Below, piece after piece: positions 38,459 to 52,000 of a stretch of 64,000 nt of DNA (its first letter is position 1; each line of letters begins with the position of its first letter). The notes beneath the pieces are model-generated. The model did not search any database, was not told the origin of the DNA, and saw only the letters and a program-made list of their open reading frames with translations. A program made the translations under genes and the position numbers. The DNA lies in NCBI GenBank assembly GCA_021186555.1, contig JAJKFL010000007.1, forward strand, positions 31,657,827 to 31,721,826. Reading direction: 5' to 3'. Origin of the DNA: Reticulitermes speratus (Eukaryota > Arthropoda > Insecta > Blattodea > Rhinotermitidae).

Positions 38459-39439
38459 TCAACAACACCACTGTCGCCACTGTGACTGTGGACTTTGCAG
38501 TTTCTTGTACTTTGCGTTTGCTGTTGCTTTTGCATTTCATTTTGTATAAATGTTTGCCTAAATCTTGTTGTTAGAACTGGTTTTTTCTTTATTTATATGT
38601 AAACATTTTTCAAGAATTTTTTGCTCCCTCTTCTGTTTTTTATGAACAAAACGTTGTGTATGTGACCTCGCATTCTGAAGACTGTTCTCTCCACAGAGTA
38701 AAGCAGGTAATGACTAATTTGGGTGTGAAATGTGTTGATGCCTGAAAAATGTAAGGGAATATTTTTCCAGAATTCATTAGTTTTTCGTTGCATGTTAAAC
38801 CATATGTACGTGACCTCAGTAGGACTCTGCCGTACTTTTCACATACATTTGCCAAAGCCAAATGTAAGTTGTGTGAAATGTAGTAGGACTTCTAGTAGCA
38901 TCAGCAACATACACTAGAGGCTGATGGGTCACATTCAGTTTCAATCCAGTTGGTTTTAGGCTTTTCTAATGGTATGTCCTATAGTTAAAACTAGAGGTGG
39001 AATGATGATGATGCATCTTGTATTAGGCAATTCTATATAGTAAATGTATGCGTGGTGTGTGTGCGCACGCGCAAATTTTTTATTTAGGATTTTTACCCTG
39101 AATTTTCGCTATTATGAAATTTCACTGTGTAAATTAAAGTCCACGTGTGCCTAGTCTTCACATTTTTCTTGAGGTGTCGGGAGATTGTCCTATCCGTGTC
39201 GTTTGTTGTTTTGGTACACTTCACTTCTGCTGGTACATGTGCAAATTTTGTTTGTATCAAGACTGTCAAGTCATGAAACGAGGAATGTGGATATTAGGAG
39301 ACAATTTGGGATAACTAATATCATAAAGGAAATTAAAATTAATAAAAGGTAGATGCAAATAACATGTAATTTGGATCTTTTTTTCTTAGTCTGACCTTTC
39401 TCTACCTACGCACTGTAGGTGTAGAGGGTTATTGTTGCA

Positions 39440-39640
39440 TCTGGTCACACTCAGACACGCTACACTCGGGTAGGATTCCTCTGGACAAGGGATCAGTCTG
39501 TCACAGAGACCTCTACCTGACAACACACAACACACAAGATACAGCCATCCATGCCCCCTGTGGGATTCAAACCCACAATCCCAGTAAGCGAGCGGCTGCA
39601 GACCCACGCCTTAGACCGCACAGCCAGCGGGATCAGCTAA
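39440..39640 (-). mobile_element. Leu/Ser-tRNA-derived SINE, family D
   Basis: Minus-strand head GCGGTCTAAGGCGTGGGTCT-like and GGGATTGTGGGTTTGAATCC; body ACTGATCCCTTGTCCAGAGG. The shared 3' tail is missing. Confidence 0.7.
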
Positions 39641-41067
39641 TCTGGATCCACTTGAAGCTGAATAAGACTTAATTTAAATGTGGTGGGGGTGGACAAATTT
39701 TCTTGAAACTCAGTTTTATGGCATATGGAATTTTAGTCATAATAAGGTGTTATTTACTGAAGGCCATAAATGGACTCTTCCACATATTCCATAAACCATT
39801 TCATGTCTCTTGATGAAATATGGAATAGAACACTTTCAGTTTTTATGTATATTGAATCCTAATAAAGCCTAGTAGACTTAGAGCCATAAATGAGCTTCTT
39901 AATATAGGCTGTAAACTGTTTCACCAGTTTTGTTCAAATTAGTATGGAGACACTTCCACTAAAATTTGTTGTGCAGTTCAGATTGATGATATTCGATAAA
40001 GGCCATTTTACATAAAATGATAAATGGATTTTTTAATGTGTTCCATAAATGTTTAAAACACTTATTAAAATTCAGTTTCAAAGACTTCAAAGTTGCTGGC
40101 CAGTTAAGATTTTTAGATGCATTAAACCATATTAAAGTGTATAGTAAATATATAAATGGACTTTCCATGTTTTCAGTAACCCATTTCATGTATTTTGTTC
40201 AAATTTGATACATGAGGCTTTCACTGAACTTGGGGGGGAAATTTGATTTTCAGGCATATTTATTCATAATGAAGGCTATAAACAGACTTTCTCTTGTAAC
40301 CCATAAAGCTTCTGTATGTGAGATTCACTAATTTGCGTTTATTCCCATTTTAAGTAAGCTATGTTAGAGAATGCTGTTGGTAATTTAGTGTACCCCACTA
40401 TGGAGTATACTCCCTTTCCAGTATTTTGTAAAGTTGAATGTGGAAGAATTTCACTAGAAGTTGCTATTGGGTTCCAATTTTCAGCCATATTGACCTGTAG
40501 TAAGTCTGTAAGTGTATAAACAGGCCACAAGTAAGCTTAATCAACAGTAATTTTATATACTCCATTATGGAGTGTTCCCATTCCGGCCTTCTTTATTCTG
40601 AGACTCACACATGATGGTGGCAGAGTTACAATTTGTGACGCGTAGAGAGAGAGAGACTGCTACAAGGTTGCAATATCATGAGATGTTCTGTGTCAAAGTG
40701 TTGAAAACTGGCAGTATATTCTTGTCATTTGGCAAATCTGGTTTTCCGTTTTTGAAAAATCCAGTGAAGCAACCACCCCAGAGACTTTCTTTATACAAAA
40801 AAAAAATTATGTGAAGGTTTTCAAAAGTTAAAAGCAATAATGCATGTTATGCATGCCAAACACTGATTGGTTTAAGTCTCAAAACATTTCTTGCTGCTAT
40901 TCAACTGTCGCCCACCCACCATCTTGTTTGAATGTTGCAGTAGCAGTATAAATTTATACATATATGTCCTAATAGTGCTACTTTGTGCAATCCCTGCAAT
41001 GGATCAAGGTAGTGATTCGTGCAGTATAGTGTGTTCATCATTTGGAGTGGACTGCAGGTATTTAGGG

Positions 41068-41376
41068 TGGGGCACACGGTGGCACAGTTGGTTGAGGCAC
41101 TGAGCTACAAGCTGGAAGGTCGCAGGTTCGATTCCCGATGGTGTCATTGAAATTTTTCATTGGCATAATCCTTTCGGTCGCACTATGTCCCTGAGGTTGA
41201 CTCAGCCTCTAACAGAAATGAGTACCAGGAATATTTCCTGGGGAGTAAAGGCGGCCGGTGCGTAGGGCTGACAACCTTACCACCTTCATGTGGCGATTGT
41301 CTGGAAATATGGGAGCCTCAACCTCCTGGAACCCTAAGGGCCTGCCCAGGCCTGTAATGGGATTGCTTTGCCTTTT
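41068..41376 (+). mobile_element. tRNA-derived SINE, family A, with target duplication
   Basis: Head GGCACAGTTGGTTGAGGCAC, B box GGTTCGATTCC. Perfect 14-base duplication GCAGGTATTTAGGG at 41054-41067 and 41377-41390. Confidence 0.85.
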
Positions 41377-41539
41377 GCAGGTATTTAGGGAGTTGTGCTG
41401 TTGACAGTGTGACTCTTACAAAGTCACAGTTTCTGTTTCTGTAAACTACATACGTTTCATCTGCAAGAAAGTAATGGTACATAGTGGCAAGGCTCCTCAC
41501 ATTCACTTACAGGACATGAGCCTGCTGTTGGCATATCTG

Positions 41540-41960
41540 CAGAGGTTGCCAGGGGAGTGATGAGGGGCTGGACGAGCAGGAAACACGAGAAGCACTGGAA
41601 ATCAATTTGTGGACAAAGGCAGGTTGAGGGCTTTTTTAAAAGACCCTCTGTTAAAAGAGCTGGGGAATTGTTCAATCTGAGCAGAAACCAGCTAAGAATA
41701 ATGACAGTGTTGCTAACTGGACACTGTCATGTAAAAGGACATTATTTAACCGCAGTTGGTAGACAGTCCCCGGTGTGGTAGATGCAAACGGGCGTCTGAA
41801 ACAGCATCGCACGTTCTTGTGACTGTGAGGCACTGGCTGTATTTTGATTTAGGCATGTGGGCCATCATTTGTTGAAACCAGGCGACTGCCGACATCTCCA
41901 TCTGCAATGTACTGCACTTTGTTCAAAGTTCTGTGCTGCTGAATGCTTAAGGAGAGGGTC
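41540..41960 (+). pseudogene. Decayed LINE 3' end (RNase H-adjacent region)
   Basis: Frames read ELFNLSRNQLRIMTVLLTGH then, after breaks, CKRASETASHVL and ISICNVLHFVQSSVLLNA. The 'LLTGHC..KGH, C..C....ETA.H.L' pattern is typical of non-LTR elements of the Jockey/R1 kind. Several stops. Confidence 0.65.
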
Positions 41961-42033
41961 GCACAAGAGAGCGGAAGCGGTCGAGGTTCAAGGTTCACCG
42001 TGATGCCCGCCCTAATGTACCCTACTTTTTTTT

Positions 42034-42290
42034 TTTCCAATGGTTCGACAGCCCCTTGGGGTCTAGGCCACCTCATTTTTTGAGGCTTCACGATCACACA
42101 CTTTAGACACACCACACTCGGTAGGACTCCTCTGGACAGGGACCAGCTCGTCGCAGAAACCTCTACCTGACAACACATAACACTCACAAGAGACAGGCAT
42201 CCATGCCCCCGGTGGGATTCGAACCCACAATCCTAGTAAGCAAGCGGCCGCAGACCCACGTCTTAGACCGCATGGCCACTGGGATCAGCG
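42034..42290 (-). mobile_element. Leu/Ser-tRNA-derived SINE, family D
   Basis: Complete copy on the minus strand, tail CCAAGGGGCTGTCGAACCA. It directly follows a LINE 3' end. Confidence 0.75.
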
Positions 42291-42905
42291 TACTCTACTC
42301 TGATGGTACAAATTTCAATCAAAAGCTTCACATAATCTTTAGTACTGTATTTTCAGACAAGATTTCTGTCCAGTAAATGTAACTGCCTGCACGTGGTGAA
42401 AGTGTGGTGTCGCACGATTCATGTAATCAAGTCTGAGTTCTCCAGAAGATTGTCACAGATATGCAGCGTTACATGTGCACTGACTTTGTCCTTAATGGGT
42501 ACATTGCTTGCACAGTCTCATAATACTGTGCAACACTTTTATTTACGTGAGACTGTCAGTATTATTCTAAACCCTGGATCTGTCGTAATAACCGGGCTGT
42601 AATAAGATGCTGACATTTTACACAATTTTTATTTCAAGAATTGCTTACAAGTACAGTTGTTAGGGATTGCTATTCTAAGAAACAACAAAAAGGAGATTCA
42701 TTGCTATCTATAGCTATGTTAGTATATAACTCATTGATTACATAGAGTTGTATGAGCAATAGAAAAACATCTGTGAGAGTAGTGTGTTTTGCATATATAT
42801 TGGCAATGTAGTTACATTGATAGTAGATGCAAATTCGATGTTCTTTTAGAGATGTCTGTCTATTAGTAACCAAATAAAAGCATTTCTTTGTCTCTATATA
42901 GTTTT

Positions 42906-42911
42906 TTTATT
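42906..42911 (-). terminator. Candidate polyadenylation signal of elevenin
   Basis: AATAAA on the minus strand, about 53 bases past the stop codon. Confidence 0.5.
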
Positions 42912-42963
42912 CAACAGAATGGACAGAGTGAAACACAGGTGAGTTACGGGGAAGAGAGATGCG

Positions 42964-43047
42964 CTAGTAGTCGTACGCAACATCAGAGTCCCGGGTGCGT
43001 TTCCTGTTGCTGAGGTACCAGTCATAAAACGTGTCTGTCTTCAAACC
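42964..43047 (-). CDS. Elevenin: Elevenin precursor terminal exon
   Basis: Acceptor GTCGACAG. Encodes GLKTDTFYDWYLSNRKR and TRDSDVAYDY, then TAG at 42966-42964. AATAAA on this strand at 42911-42906 is a candidate polyadenylation signal. Confidence 0.78.
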   Translation of the reverse strand, partial: GLKTDTFYDWYLSNRKRTRDSDVAYDY

Positions 43048-46000
43048 CTGTCGACAGAGTAAAGGTGCATTTTAGTACACTTATCATCTCAAAATTATAA
43101 AAATTCCTCATAGTAATTAGTGCTGCCCTAATTATGTTGAACTGTTATTTACATGAAGTGATGGTCTTGTTAATTTAAGAATCGCTAGTGCCACTTCACA
43201 AGGAAGAGAAAAGATTTGAGTGTGTGAGAAGGAAGGGATGAGGAGATTATTTGATTTTAGAGCTTTTAAAGGGAATTACTGCATCTTTAATGATGCTGTT
43301 TGAACTGCAATCAGATGGAACTGGAAGATTAACATGAAAGAGAAAGTAAGAATTTGGGAGGAAGTCATGACTTATTTTAAGATATTATCTGAAGGGATGG
43401 AAAATCTTCGATATTTTTGTAAGGATGGACAGTGTCCCAGCTTGGTTTGAAACTGTTCCAAGTTTCTTAGAGCATTATCACAAATAGTATAATATCTAGG
43501 GTGATTAAATCAAGTATTTTGTTATGGGTGAGGCTTGTGGAACATTTTGGGGAAACTAAAATGCATATTGGATTTCTTTTATAATGTGTAGAATAAAACA
43601 CCACTTTGGAGACCTAGACATAGATGAGAAATAATATTAAAATGGATATTAGAGGATCAGAATGTGAACATGGTGGAACCTTTAGATTACATAGGAACAA
43701 GGAATATTCTTTACCACTAGAATATGTATCAGCTGCCCAAAAAAGACCCTGTAATTTGGGGTTAGTAACATTATGCTGACCTGCTGGTCTCCAGCAGGGC
43801 TCCACCCCTGACTAGAACGCCCTCGTGTTGCAAATCCTTGACCTTGCTGGCTTCTGTTGTCATTCTGCTGCAGTGCTGGGATGGGTTGGGGTGTTGCATA
43901 CAGGCCCAATACGTCCTCCATGCCATCCAGTTTCCTGCATGTGAAGAATACAAGGATTCAGCTCTGATTCAAAAGGCAAGGATAAGGTGACACTATCTGG
44001 TGCTGTGTAAGAGGGGTAAGATAAGAATTTAGTCTTCTCATGTTTAATGTGTTTTTTGAAAGAAAGTAGCCCGTAGTCAAGCTCAGAGAAGTGCTGAAGA
44101 TTCAAGTCTTCTGGGATGTTACACTGTGGTGAACGTTTAACCAACATTATGAAGTGCGTAGGCTCTGATTATTTGAAAAACTGGGGAACCCTACTTTTCT
44201 AATGACATATCTTAGAAATCTTGGATCTTGAAGTTCAGAAAACTTTGTTGGTGTTTCCACGAACGAATTGATCAGTATTCATACGTTAAGTTAAAGAGCA
44301 TCGTTACTTTAAGGATTTCTTGAAGAATTGTGCAGAATAAACAGCGAACAAATGAATATTATAAAGCGGTACTTAATTGCTGTCAACACAACTGTTTATT
44401 GGTATTACTAACAGACCAAAGTACAGGGTAACAGGTAAATTTGTTTTTATGTTATGAAATGGCCTGAAGATGACCTGATCTTGGTCAAAACATGTTTCTC
44501 TGTGATTTGTTAGTAATACCAGTACATATATGTGTTGATGGTAATAGATTGGAATAGCTTCCTCGGAACAGTGCAAGTTGAACCACCCGAAGACTTCCCC
44601 CTCACCCAGATTTGCCCTAGTGGCCACCACCTTGATTTTAATACTTGGAAATCTCTTAACCGCATTAGAACAGGGTGGCACCAGTAAAAACAAATATGGT
44701 GAAATGGGGCAAAACAAACTCCGACGATCTATATTGTGGCTGTGGAGAGGTACAAGATATGGGACATCTCCTGTCATGCAAGGACTGCCCCCAGAAATGC
44801 ACCCTCGAGGATTTATGGCTTGCAAATAAAAAAGGAATTGACGTAGCCCAATACTGGACAAAAAATCTTTAATTTAATGGTCCGGACACGATAAAGTAAA
44901 GTAAGTATGGTAATAGAGTAGTAATTTTTAATATTGTATTAACACAACGGGATGCCTAAGGTAGAAGAAATTAATGTTTATTTGTGGGGAGGCATAATTA
45001 GACAGCACCTTGTGAGTGTGTTTGGTATTGGCAGTTGAATTGGTTAGAGCATGGCTTTGGCCAGACTTCAGGCAACTGTGAAAAGGAAAACAAAGATATT
45101 CTGGGGGGGAAACTTAACAGCGTCTAAACTCTGTTAAATGATGATTATTCAATTCTGTTTCTTGGACCACATGTTACCATAAACTCCATTTTTTTTATAA
45201 AGCGTGTGAATTGACTAAAATGAACAGATTCAGCCCTTACTTATTTGGTGTAAGATTTTTGAAAAAATGTTTTTTTTTGTATTTTGTTACAAATATTCTA
45301 TAGCGAATGTTTTGTAATTGGGAGTTAAAACATTTTAAGGCATGAGCACTTACTGGCTGTTTGTATACTGACCAATTTATGGGGAAGAAAATGTTTTGAT
45401 TCCAGTTGCATGCAGACAGGGGTTATATAGTAGATTAATACAGACAAAAATGAAATTTGTTTGGTGATAGAATAAATAGGTGTAAAATAGAATTTTAGTG
45501 GCATGCTTTGAGCAATTTCGGGGATGAAGTGTGCGGACGGACAGACGTCACCTATCTTTTATAAATTCGTTTGAAACTCCTTCGAAGATATAATAAGAAA
45601 CCTCGAAGTGTTTTGTATATGCCTAAGTGGTACCCCACTGCACATACTTAAATTACAGTTTCTCTCTACGTCTGATTGATTGGTAATGAATCACAAATTT
45701 CAGTTACATGTAACCATATCTCAGTGAAAACCATATGTGTATATATATATAGAACCATCATTAGCAACAAACTCAATTTTTTTTCCCCCCATGAAATGTA
45801 GTTACGTTTATTGTTTTGTTTTTGTAATTAAGCCTGATTATTTCCTTAAACATTGACTTGCTGATTATTGTAATTGACATTCAGTATGCTTCCCGGCGGC
45901 TAGTAACCTTAGAAAGAAGTCAGGCTCCTTCATATTTATGCTGTCTCGTTTCCTCTCGTTAGGAACGTAATGGCAACCCGAGGGACACATGCAAGTACCT

Positions 46001-49000
46001 ATTTGAGGTTAGAATCCCTTGAACACGCCCACAAATTAGGCATTTGAATTCTGACAGAAGAAACTGCAGTCCATAAATGGGGTATGTTTTGTGATTGGAA
46101 TACAGTCTTCTACAAAACCAATGGTCGCTATGTATTGATTTCAGTGTTTAAGGTGGGGTACAGCCGTGAAAGTTGTTTCAGTAACATCTATGTATTTAAT
46201 CACTAAATGATTGTCTAAGTTCACTATTATCAGCAGTTTATATATGTTTCTGATTTGTTTTTGTCTTTAATTCTGGGGTGGAAGAAAGGCAAAAGAAAGA
46301 GCCCACTTTGTTGTGCAAAGGCATTGAGAGATAGGAAAAAAAAAAAATTCTCTTGGGCTGAGAATGTTGCTCTGATGAACCACGTTTCGTTAAATTCATC
46401 TTTGAATTTTCTTTACTTTAAATAGTTATGTTCCGTGTCTGTCGCTGAGTATTAACCAGATATGCGGGTAGCAAGGAGCAGTGTAGCAATAGGCTACTAT
46501 TTGTTGGTCCACTACGTTTGTCACTTAACAAACACAGATGGAATCTTGAAATATAATGAGTAGAGTTTATTGGCGAGAGTCTACGAATTTAAGTTAAACA
46601 GAAATTACAGGCAGAAACAATGCCTAGATTCTTACCCCAAAGAATTTTATTCCTACAAATCTTCCATTGTTCGTGTTATATTTGGAAAGTTAACGTCTAC
46701 AGTCCATGAGTAAAACACAGTTTGTCATAGATTATCGTGTCGCACTTTTTTCACACATTGTCATAGAATTTAATTGTTGGTCCCGGAATTTTCAGTGCAT
46801 GCACCTGTAAACATGTTAAAAACTACTGCTACCACTACTACAATTACTACTACTACCACCAGTAGTAGTAGTACTTTACGTAGGAAGAGCAGTCTACTGA
46901 CTACGCGTATACCAAGTTTCGTGGAATTTCGTTGGATTGTTGAAGCGTAATTGGACGAACATACGGACACGATAATAGCGTAACACTTACTTCGCTTAGG
47001 CTAAAATTTACCCACGTATATTCTAACAAGTTAGGAAGTGTATGCATAGAGTAACAATTCTGGAGCTTTTGATTCATTTTGTTTAACTGCGCGTGGAAAA
47101 ACGTAATGAGATACGTAAGAAAAATGCTAAGCATAAAATGTGTTTCCTTTATTTTATGTAACATTTGTTCAATAAATACCCGGACACGCGGTGACGCAGT
47201 TGGTTGAGGCACTGCGCTACAAGCCGGAAGGTCGCGGTTCGATTCCCGATGGTGTCATTAACATAATCCTTCCGGCTGCACTATGGCCCTGGGGTCGACT
47301 CAGCCTCTAACAGAAATGAGTATTTCGTGGGGTGTAAAGGCGGCCGGTGCGTAGGGCTGACAACCTTACCACCTTCATATGCCGATTGTCTAGAAATCTG
47401 GGAGCCTCAACCTCATCGAACCCTAAGGGCCTGTCCAGGCTTGTAATGGGATTGCCTCACCTTTACCTTTACCTTTGTTCAATAAATATTTAGACAAGTG
47501 CACGCACAGACGCACGTAAATCTTACTGTAAAGTGTACATTACTGTTATTCGATTTAATTCAGAATTAGAACTCGTCAGCAAAATTTAATATAACTGATT
47601 GCATGAAAATTCCGTCCAGAGTTTATCGAGTCTTAAAGACGTGCAGACATGACGAAACTAGTGGACACATTCAATAAAATATTCTCGGACTAGCAGCCGT
47701 GTCAGGTGGTTGAATGGCGAGTAAACCGACGTTTCGAGGACCAGATGACGAGGACAGATATGGTTCTCGAAACGTCGGTTAACTCGCCATTCAACCACCT
47801 GACACGGCTGCTAGCCCGAGGAAAGCTTTAAATTATATCACCATCGTCATGAAGCTGTCATGCAGTTGGGCCAGCTTTTGACCCGTTCAGTGTCGCTCAT
47901 CCAGAAGTCTCTTCAGTGGCCTTCCCTGGTTCCTTCTGCATTTTGGTGTGTAATTTTCATTACCCTGTGCAATCCGTTACGAGCCATTCTATTTACATGT
48001 ATCCAGTTTCTTTTTAGGCCTGTATTTTGTCCAAAACTGTGGTTATATTTAACTACTTTGCAATATCTGTATTTCTTTCATGATCTGTCCAAGTGTATCC
48101 TGCTGTTATTCTCATATATTTCATCTCTGCTGCTGTTATTCTTCTTGCGTCTCTTGCCCTTAATGGTCCAATTTTCTCTGCCGTATAACACAGCTGGGAG
48201 GGCTAGTGTGTTGTGTAATTTTATTATTGTTTTAATTAGAGTTTTCTGTGGCCTAAGCACATTCTTTATAATATCTGTTATTTTCAGATAGTCATTTAAT
48301 CTGTTATCGATGTTCACTTTTTCATAAGATATCAAATTTCCTAAATAGTTAAAAGAATTTATTTGTATAATTTGTTTAAATTATATGGTGGACACGGTTT
48401 TGCAATTTTTAAATGTGAACACGCCAACAATGTCTGTACACAGTTGCATATTGAAAGTGTAACCGCTAGATAAATTAACCGTAAATAGTTGTGCCATCGT
48501 CGACCTCGGTGGACTAGTGGTTAGCGTGCTCGCCACTGGACCCAAGGTTCGCGGGTTCGATCCCGACCGAGCACCACTTCCTTCGGAGGGGAAGTAAAGC
48601 CGTCGGTCCCATGTCGTAGATTTACGGACATGAATAGAACTAGTAATGCTCGTAAGCAAAATTCAGCGGCCATTTCTCACCCAAGTCTCCTGACTGACTG
48701 CCAGATGGCTCTGGCAGTCACATCAGGATTGAGTCAAACAGCGCGGCCAGTGGGCTGGTCACTCACTGCCACAAATGCACAAGACCAAGTAACCTCGGAA
48801 AGAGGAGGCCCAAGCCCATATAGGGCTGTCGAGCCATGGTTATTTATTATTATTAGTTGTGCCATCATCCGTGACAGAAGTGAAAGAAAAGGTAAATGTC
48901 TATAACGGCGTTGAAGTTCTTCTTACCTCTCTGTATCAAGATGGTAGCCTGGTAGACTTGCGGACGGGAACCCTCTCTTCGCGGCCACACCTCTGCATAT

Positions 49001-52000
49001 TGGCGCAAACACGTAGACCCTGCGGAGAAAGTAAGTTTACTCTCATTAATCGATGTCTCTTCAGTGTCTATTAAATACGAATGCTAATTAATTTGTAATT
49101 ATTACGTATATCTGTACAATTTCCCGTCTACCTAAAGGTCGTGAGAAGTGTACCCACTTAAAATCTTCCTGAGGTGGCATTTTTTTATCTCGTCGTGGTC
49201 GCTTTACACATTTTCTCAATGATAATCACTGGAATCAGAATTATATTGATGAATGTGAAGAGATAATCTGATTGGACACAATATACGAGTATGTTACAGA
49301 ACAGACATGGTAGTTTGTCACATTATCGACCTCGCCACCGTTGTCCCACTTCCCCCTAATACTCATATCTGACTATGGGAATAAAGGATCTCGAAGTCGT
49401 ATACTAGAACATCAAGGATTGTCTAGGACTTAAACGATCATACTTATGTCTGAAAACTGATTAAAGTTTATATCGAATGAAGAGCACTTACCGAAACATG
49501 AACGCTGTTGTCAAGAGCTCATGTAAGATTAATTATACCTTTAATGTATGTCGAAACTTTCAAGTTGAAGAATTTATTATGGAACCCTATTTTGTAAGCA
49601 ACCTTACGTAGTTCGTAAGCAGTTCCGTCTAAGAATATTAATATTAATAAAATCATTTTATATAAATATTTTCCGATCCATATAGCAGCACGGTCTATGG
49701 GTGCTCTAACACAGGAATCAAGGGTTTCGATTCCTCTTGGTTACTACAAAGTTGTTTTAGTTTGTGTGTTTTTCGTTTGGTTTGGTTTGGTTTGTTTGGT
49801 TTGGTTTAGAGAAATGTGGGGAACTTCTGAGTAGACGAGTGACCTATTGGAAAGACACAATGTGGTGAACGAAAATTGATGAGTTAGATCCGGTAAAGGC
49901 CCATCTTGCTTGTCTGTTGTGTTTAATAACACATTTAAAAAGTCAGTTTAGATCTCAAAGATAATATGCAACAATGGTTAAACGAAATAGGGCCCTAATT
50001 CAAAGCTTGCGTTTTGTATTGTTGTATCGCCAAATCTGAACGATGCTTGTGGCTAACAGTTTAAACCACAGTCGTATGTCGGCTGTGTGTTTATTCCTCA
50101 AACATCATTATTTTTGCCGACTGAATATAAGTATTTGTATATTTTTATGCCTTACTCCCTGCAACACACTCGAATATGCATTGGCAAAGAGTTTATGGAA
50201 ATGTTTATCCGTGAATTAAGCATGAATTTCATGTGAGTAATACATGAAAATTCACATTTCACCTCACATTAAGCGCACTGCATTTGCATTAAAATTATCA
50301 TATGGTTCGTGCTGTGCATAGAAGTGATTGCTGTTAGTTGTGAGATTCATGCAGAACATATAAATACACATTGTAGACAAAATGCAAATTATTTTAATGT
50401 AGATAGTAAATATGTTATGCTTTACAGGACTCATTAATGTGGATATCACAGAGTACTGGTTCTTTCTTTTTATCTCTGTGAAATCAGATCTTAAGGTTTG
50501 GTTTCCTTGTTTTAATCCGTGAAGTCCGTTGAACTCTTTCTGTGTTTCTACCTCTGTGGACTGGATCGACTGTAAGATCGACATTTGTCGCAAAGGTGTA
50601 TCGAGAAAGAATAGTTCAACAGTGAATGTCCTACGAAGAAGACGAGTTTAACTAGAAAGTTTTCTTCTCTGTTTTTCTCTGAAGATAAATAATCGCTAGC
50701 TTTTAGAAGAAGTATGTCTGTGGTAGTTGCATCCTTCATAATTTATATAGAATACAATACTGGTTAGTGAAAGTTATGTTGCAGTTAAGTGTACGTAGTT
50801 TGTCAAACCAAGTTTCAACAAGTTTCTAAGGAGGAGCCGACGCAAGAACCCCGAGTTTTATCAGTATTTTTCTCGACGTAGGCTTTTCGAAATACTTGGA
50901 AGTGACATAGAAGCAGATGTTTGTGTTCGCAACGAATGGATGTCTACCGGTGAGTTGAATATTTATTTCAAAATATCTGTGCAATATATACATTATAGTT
51001 TAAAATATAAACCTTTCCATGCTGGATATTAACTTATGCCGCACTTCTTTGATTATATAATATATAATATATATATATAATCCTCATATTGTTTATATTT
51101 TCAAGAGACTGCTGGAAATATTTTCACGAAATCACATAAATTCAGGCCAAGAGAGACAATGTCCTAAGTCAGATACTTAGTTCGTAACACGGAAAGTGTT
51201 AAGTTGTGTAGCAGTTCCATGCTTAGACTGAGAAATTACATGAATTATTATTTTAAAGCTATAGCAAATTATAATATTTAACACGAAAAGTAGATGTAAA
51301 AATATGTAAATTTGAACGGTATAAGTTGTTCCTACGCACTCCACGAAGGTGTGTGGAAGAGAGGAGATACATCTCCAAGCATTTTAACCTCGGTATTAGA
51401 TATGGGCGAGTGGTCTGCTTCACGCTTCAGCTGACTTACCACAGGGGAAAGAACCGACCGTACCCCATGAAAAGGTGGCTTTCTGGCCCCCAGAATCTGT
51501 CTGGACATTTTGTTGAAGATAAATATCTCTTGCAACTGGCACGAATCAAGCCACGTTTCATCGGTTTTCTAGCCCGTAGCCTAATCACTTTACCGACTAC
51601 AGAATTATAAAGTGGTAGAAGTTCCAATATTCAGTGTAACACATCGTTTAGGGTTGTTTATTAGGAGTTCGCTCGTTGTCCTATTTCGTTGTTTAATAAC
51701 CACATGTTTCAGAACTCAGTTCTATGTCCTTCTTCAGGCGAAGAATTCCCACTTTGTCCAGCCAGTAATTAGAAACACCCTCATGCCTAAAGATGTAAAT
51801 AGAATCACTTTTTCCAAAACGTAGTTTTTCGTACAATACGATCTTAGAGGAAATCCAGATAAATAATCCATTGACTTTCATAATTTAGGTTTTGAAATTA
51901 ACTTGGACAGTAGAATTTAGTGGGCTGAACTAAAGACAAGTTGTTTACTGCAGTTTTTGTAATATGCGTTATACACTGCGGCATATTTCAAGGTAGCACT

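Larger units (their letters stand above)
37493..42963. other. Region between convergent SKP1 and elevenin
   Basis: SKP1 3' UTR, the 38241 element, SINEs D (39440, 42034) and A (41068), a LINE end (41540). 39640-40600 is AT-rich, with repeated phrases such as 'TAAATGGA.TTT' and 'CCATAAA' that look like an old diverged tandem array. Confidence 0.45.
44873..48926. other. Elevenin intron 2
   Basis: LINE fragments (44540, 47850), SINE A (47179), a 137-bp hairpin, SINE C (48499), (TAC)n at 46829-46875. 44900-46800 otherwise blank. Confidence 0.5.

Noticed and set aside
44373-44861. 162-codon minus-strand open frame
   Set aside because: It is the shadow of a LINE fragment on the opposite strand and lies in the elevenin intron.
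49488-49505. Hammerhead-like motif from CCGAAACATGAAC
   Set aside because: No CTGANGA with a pairing hairpin lies upstream, and stem III does not form.
50880-50955. Exon-like stretch ending in a possible donor (ACCGGTGAGT)
   Set aside because: The translated frame matches nothing and has no partner exon; it lies on the opposite strand inside an elevenin intron.
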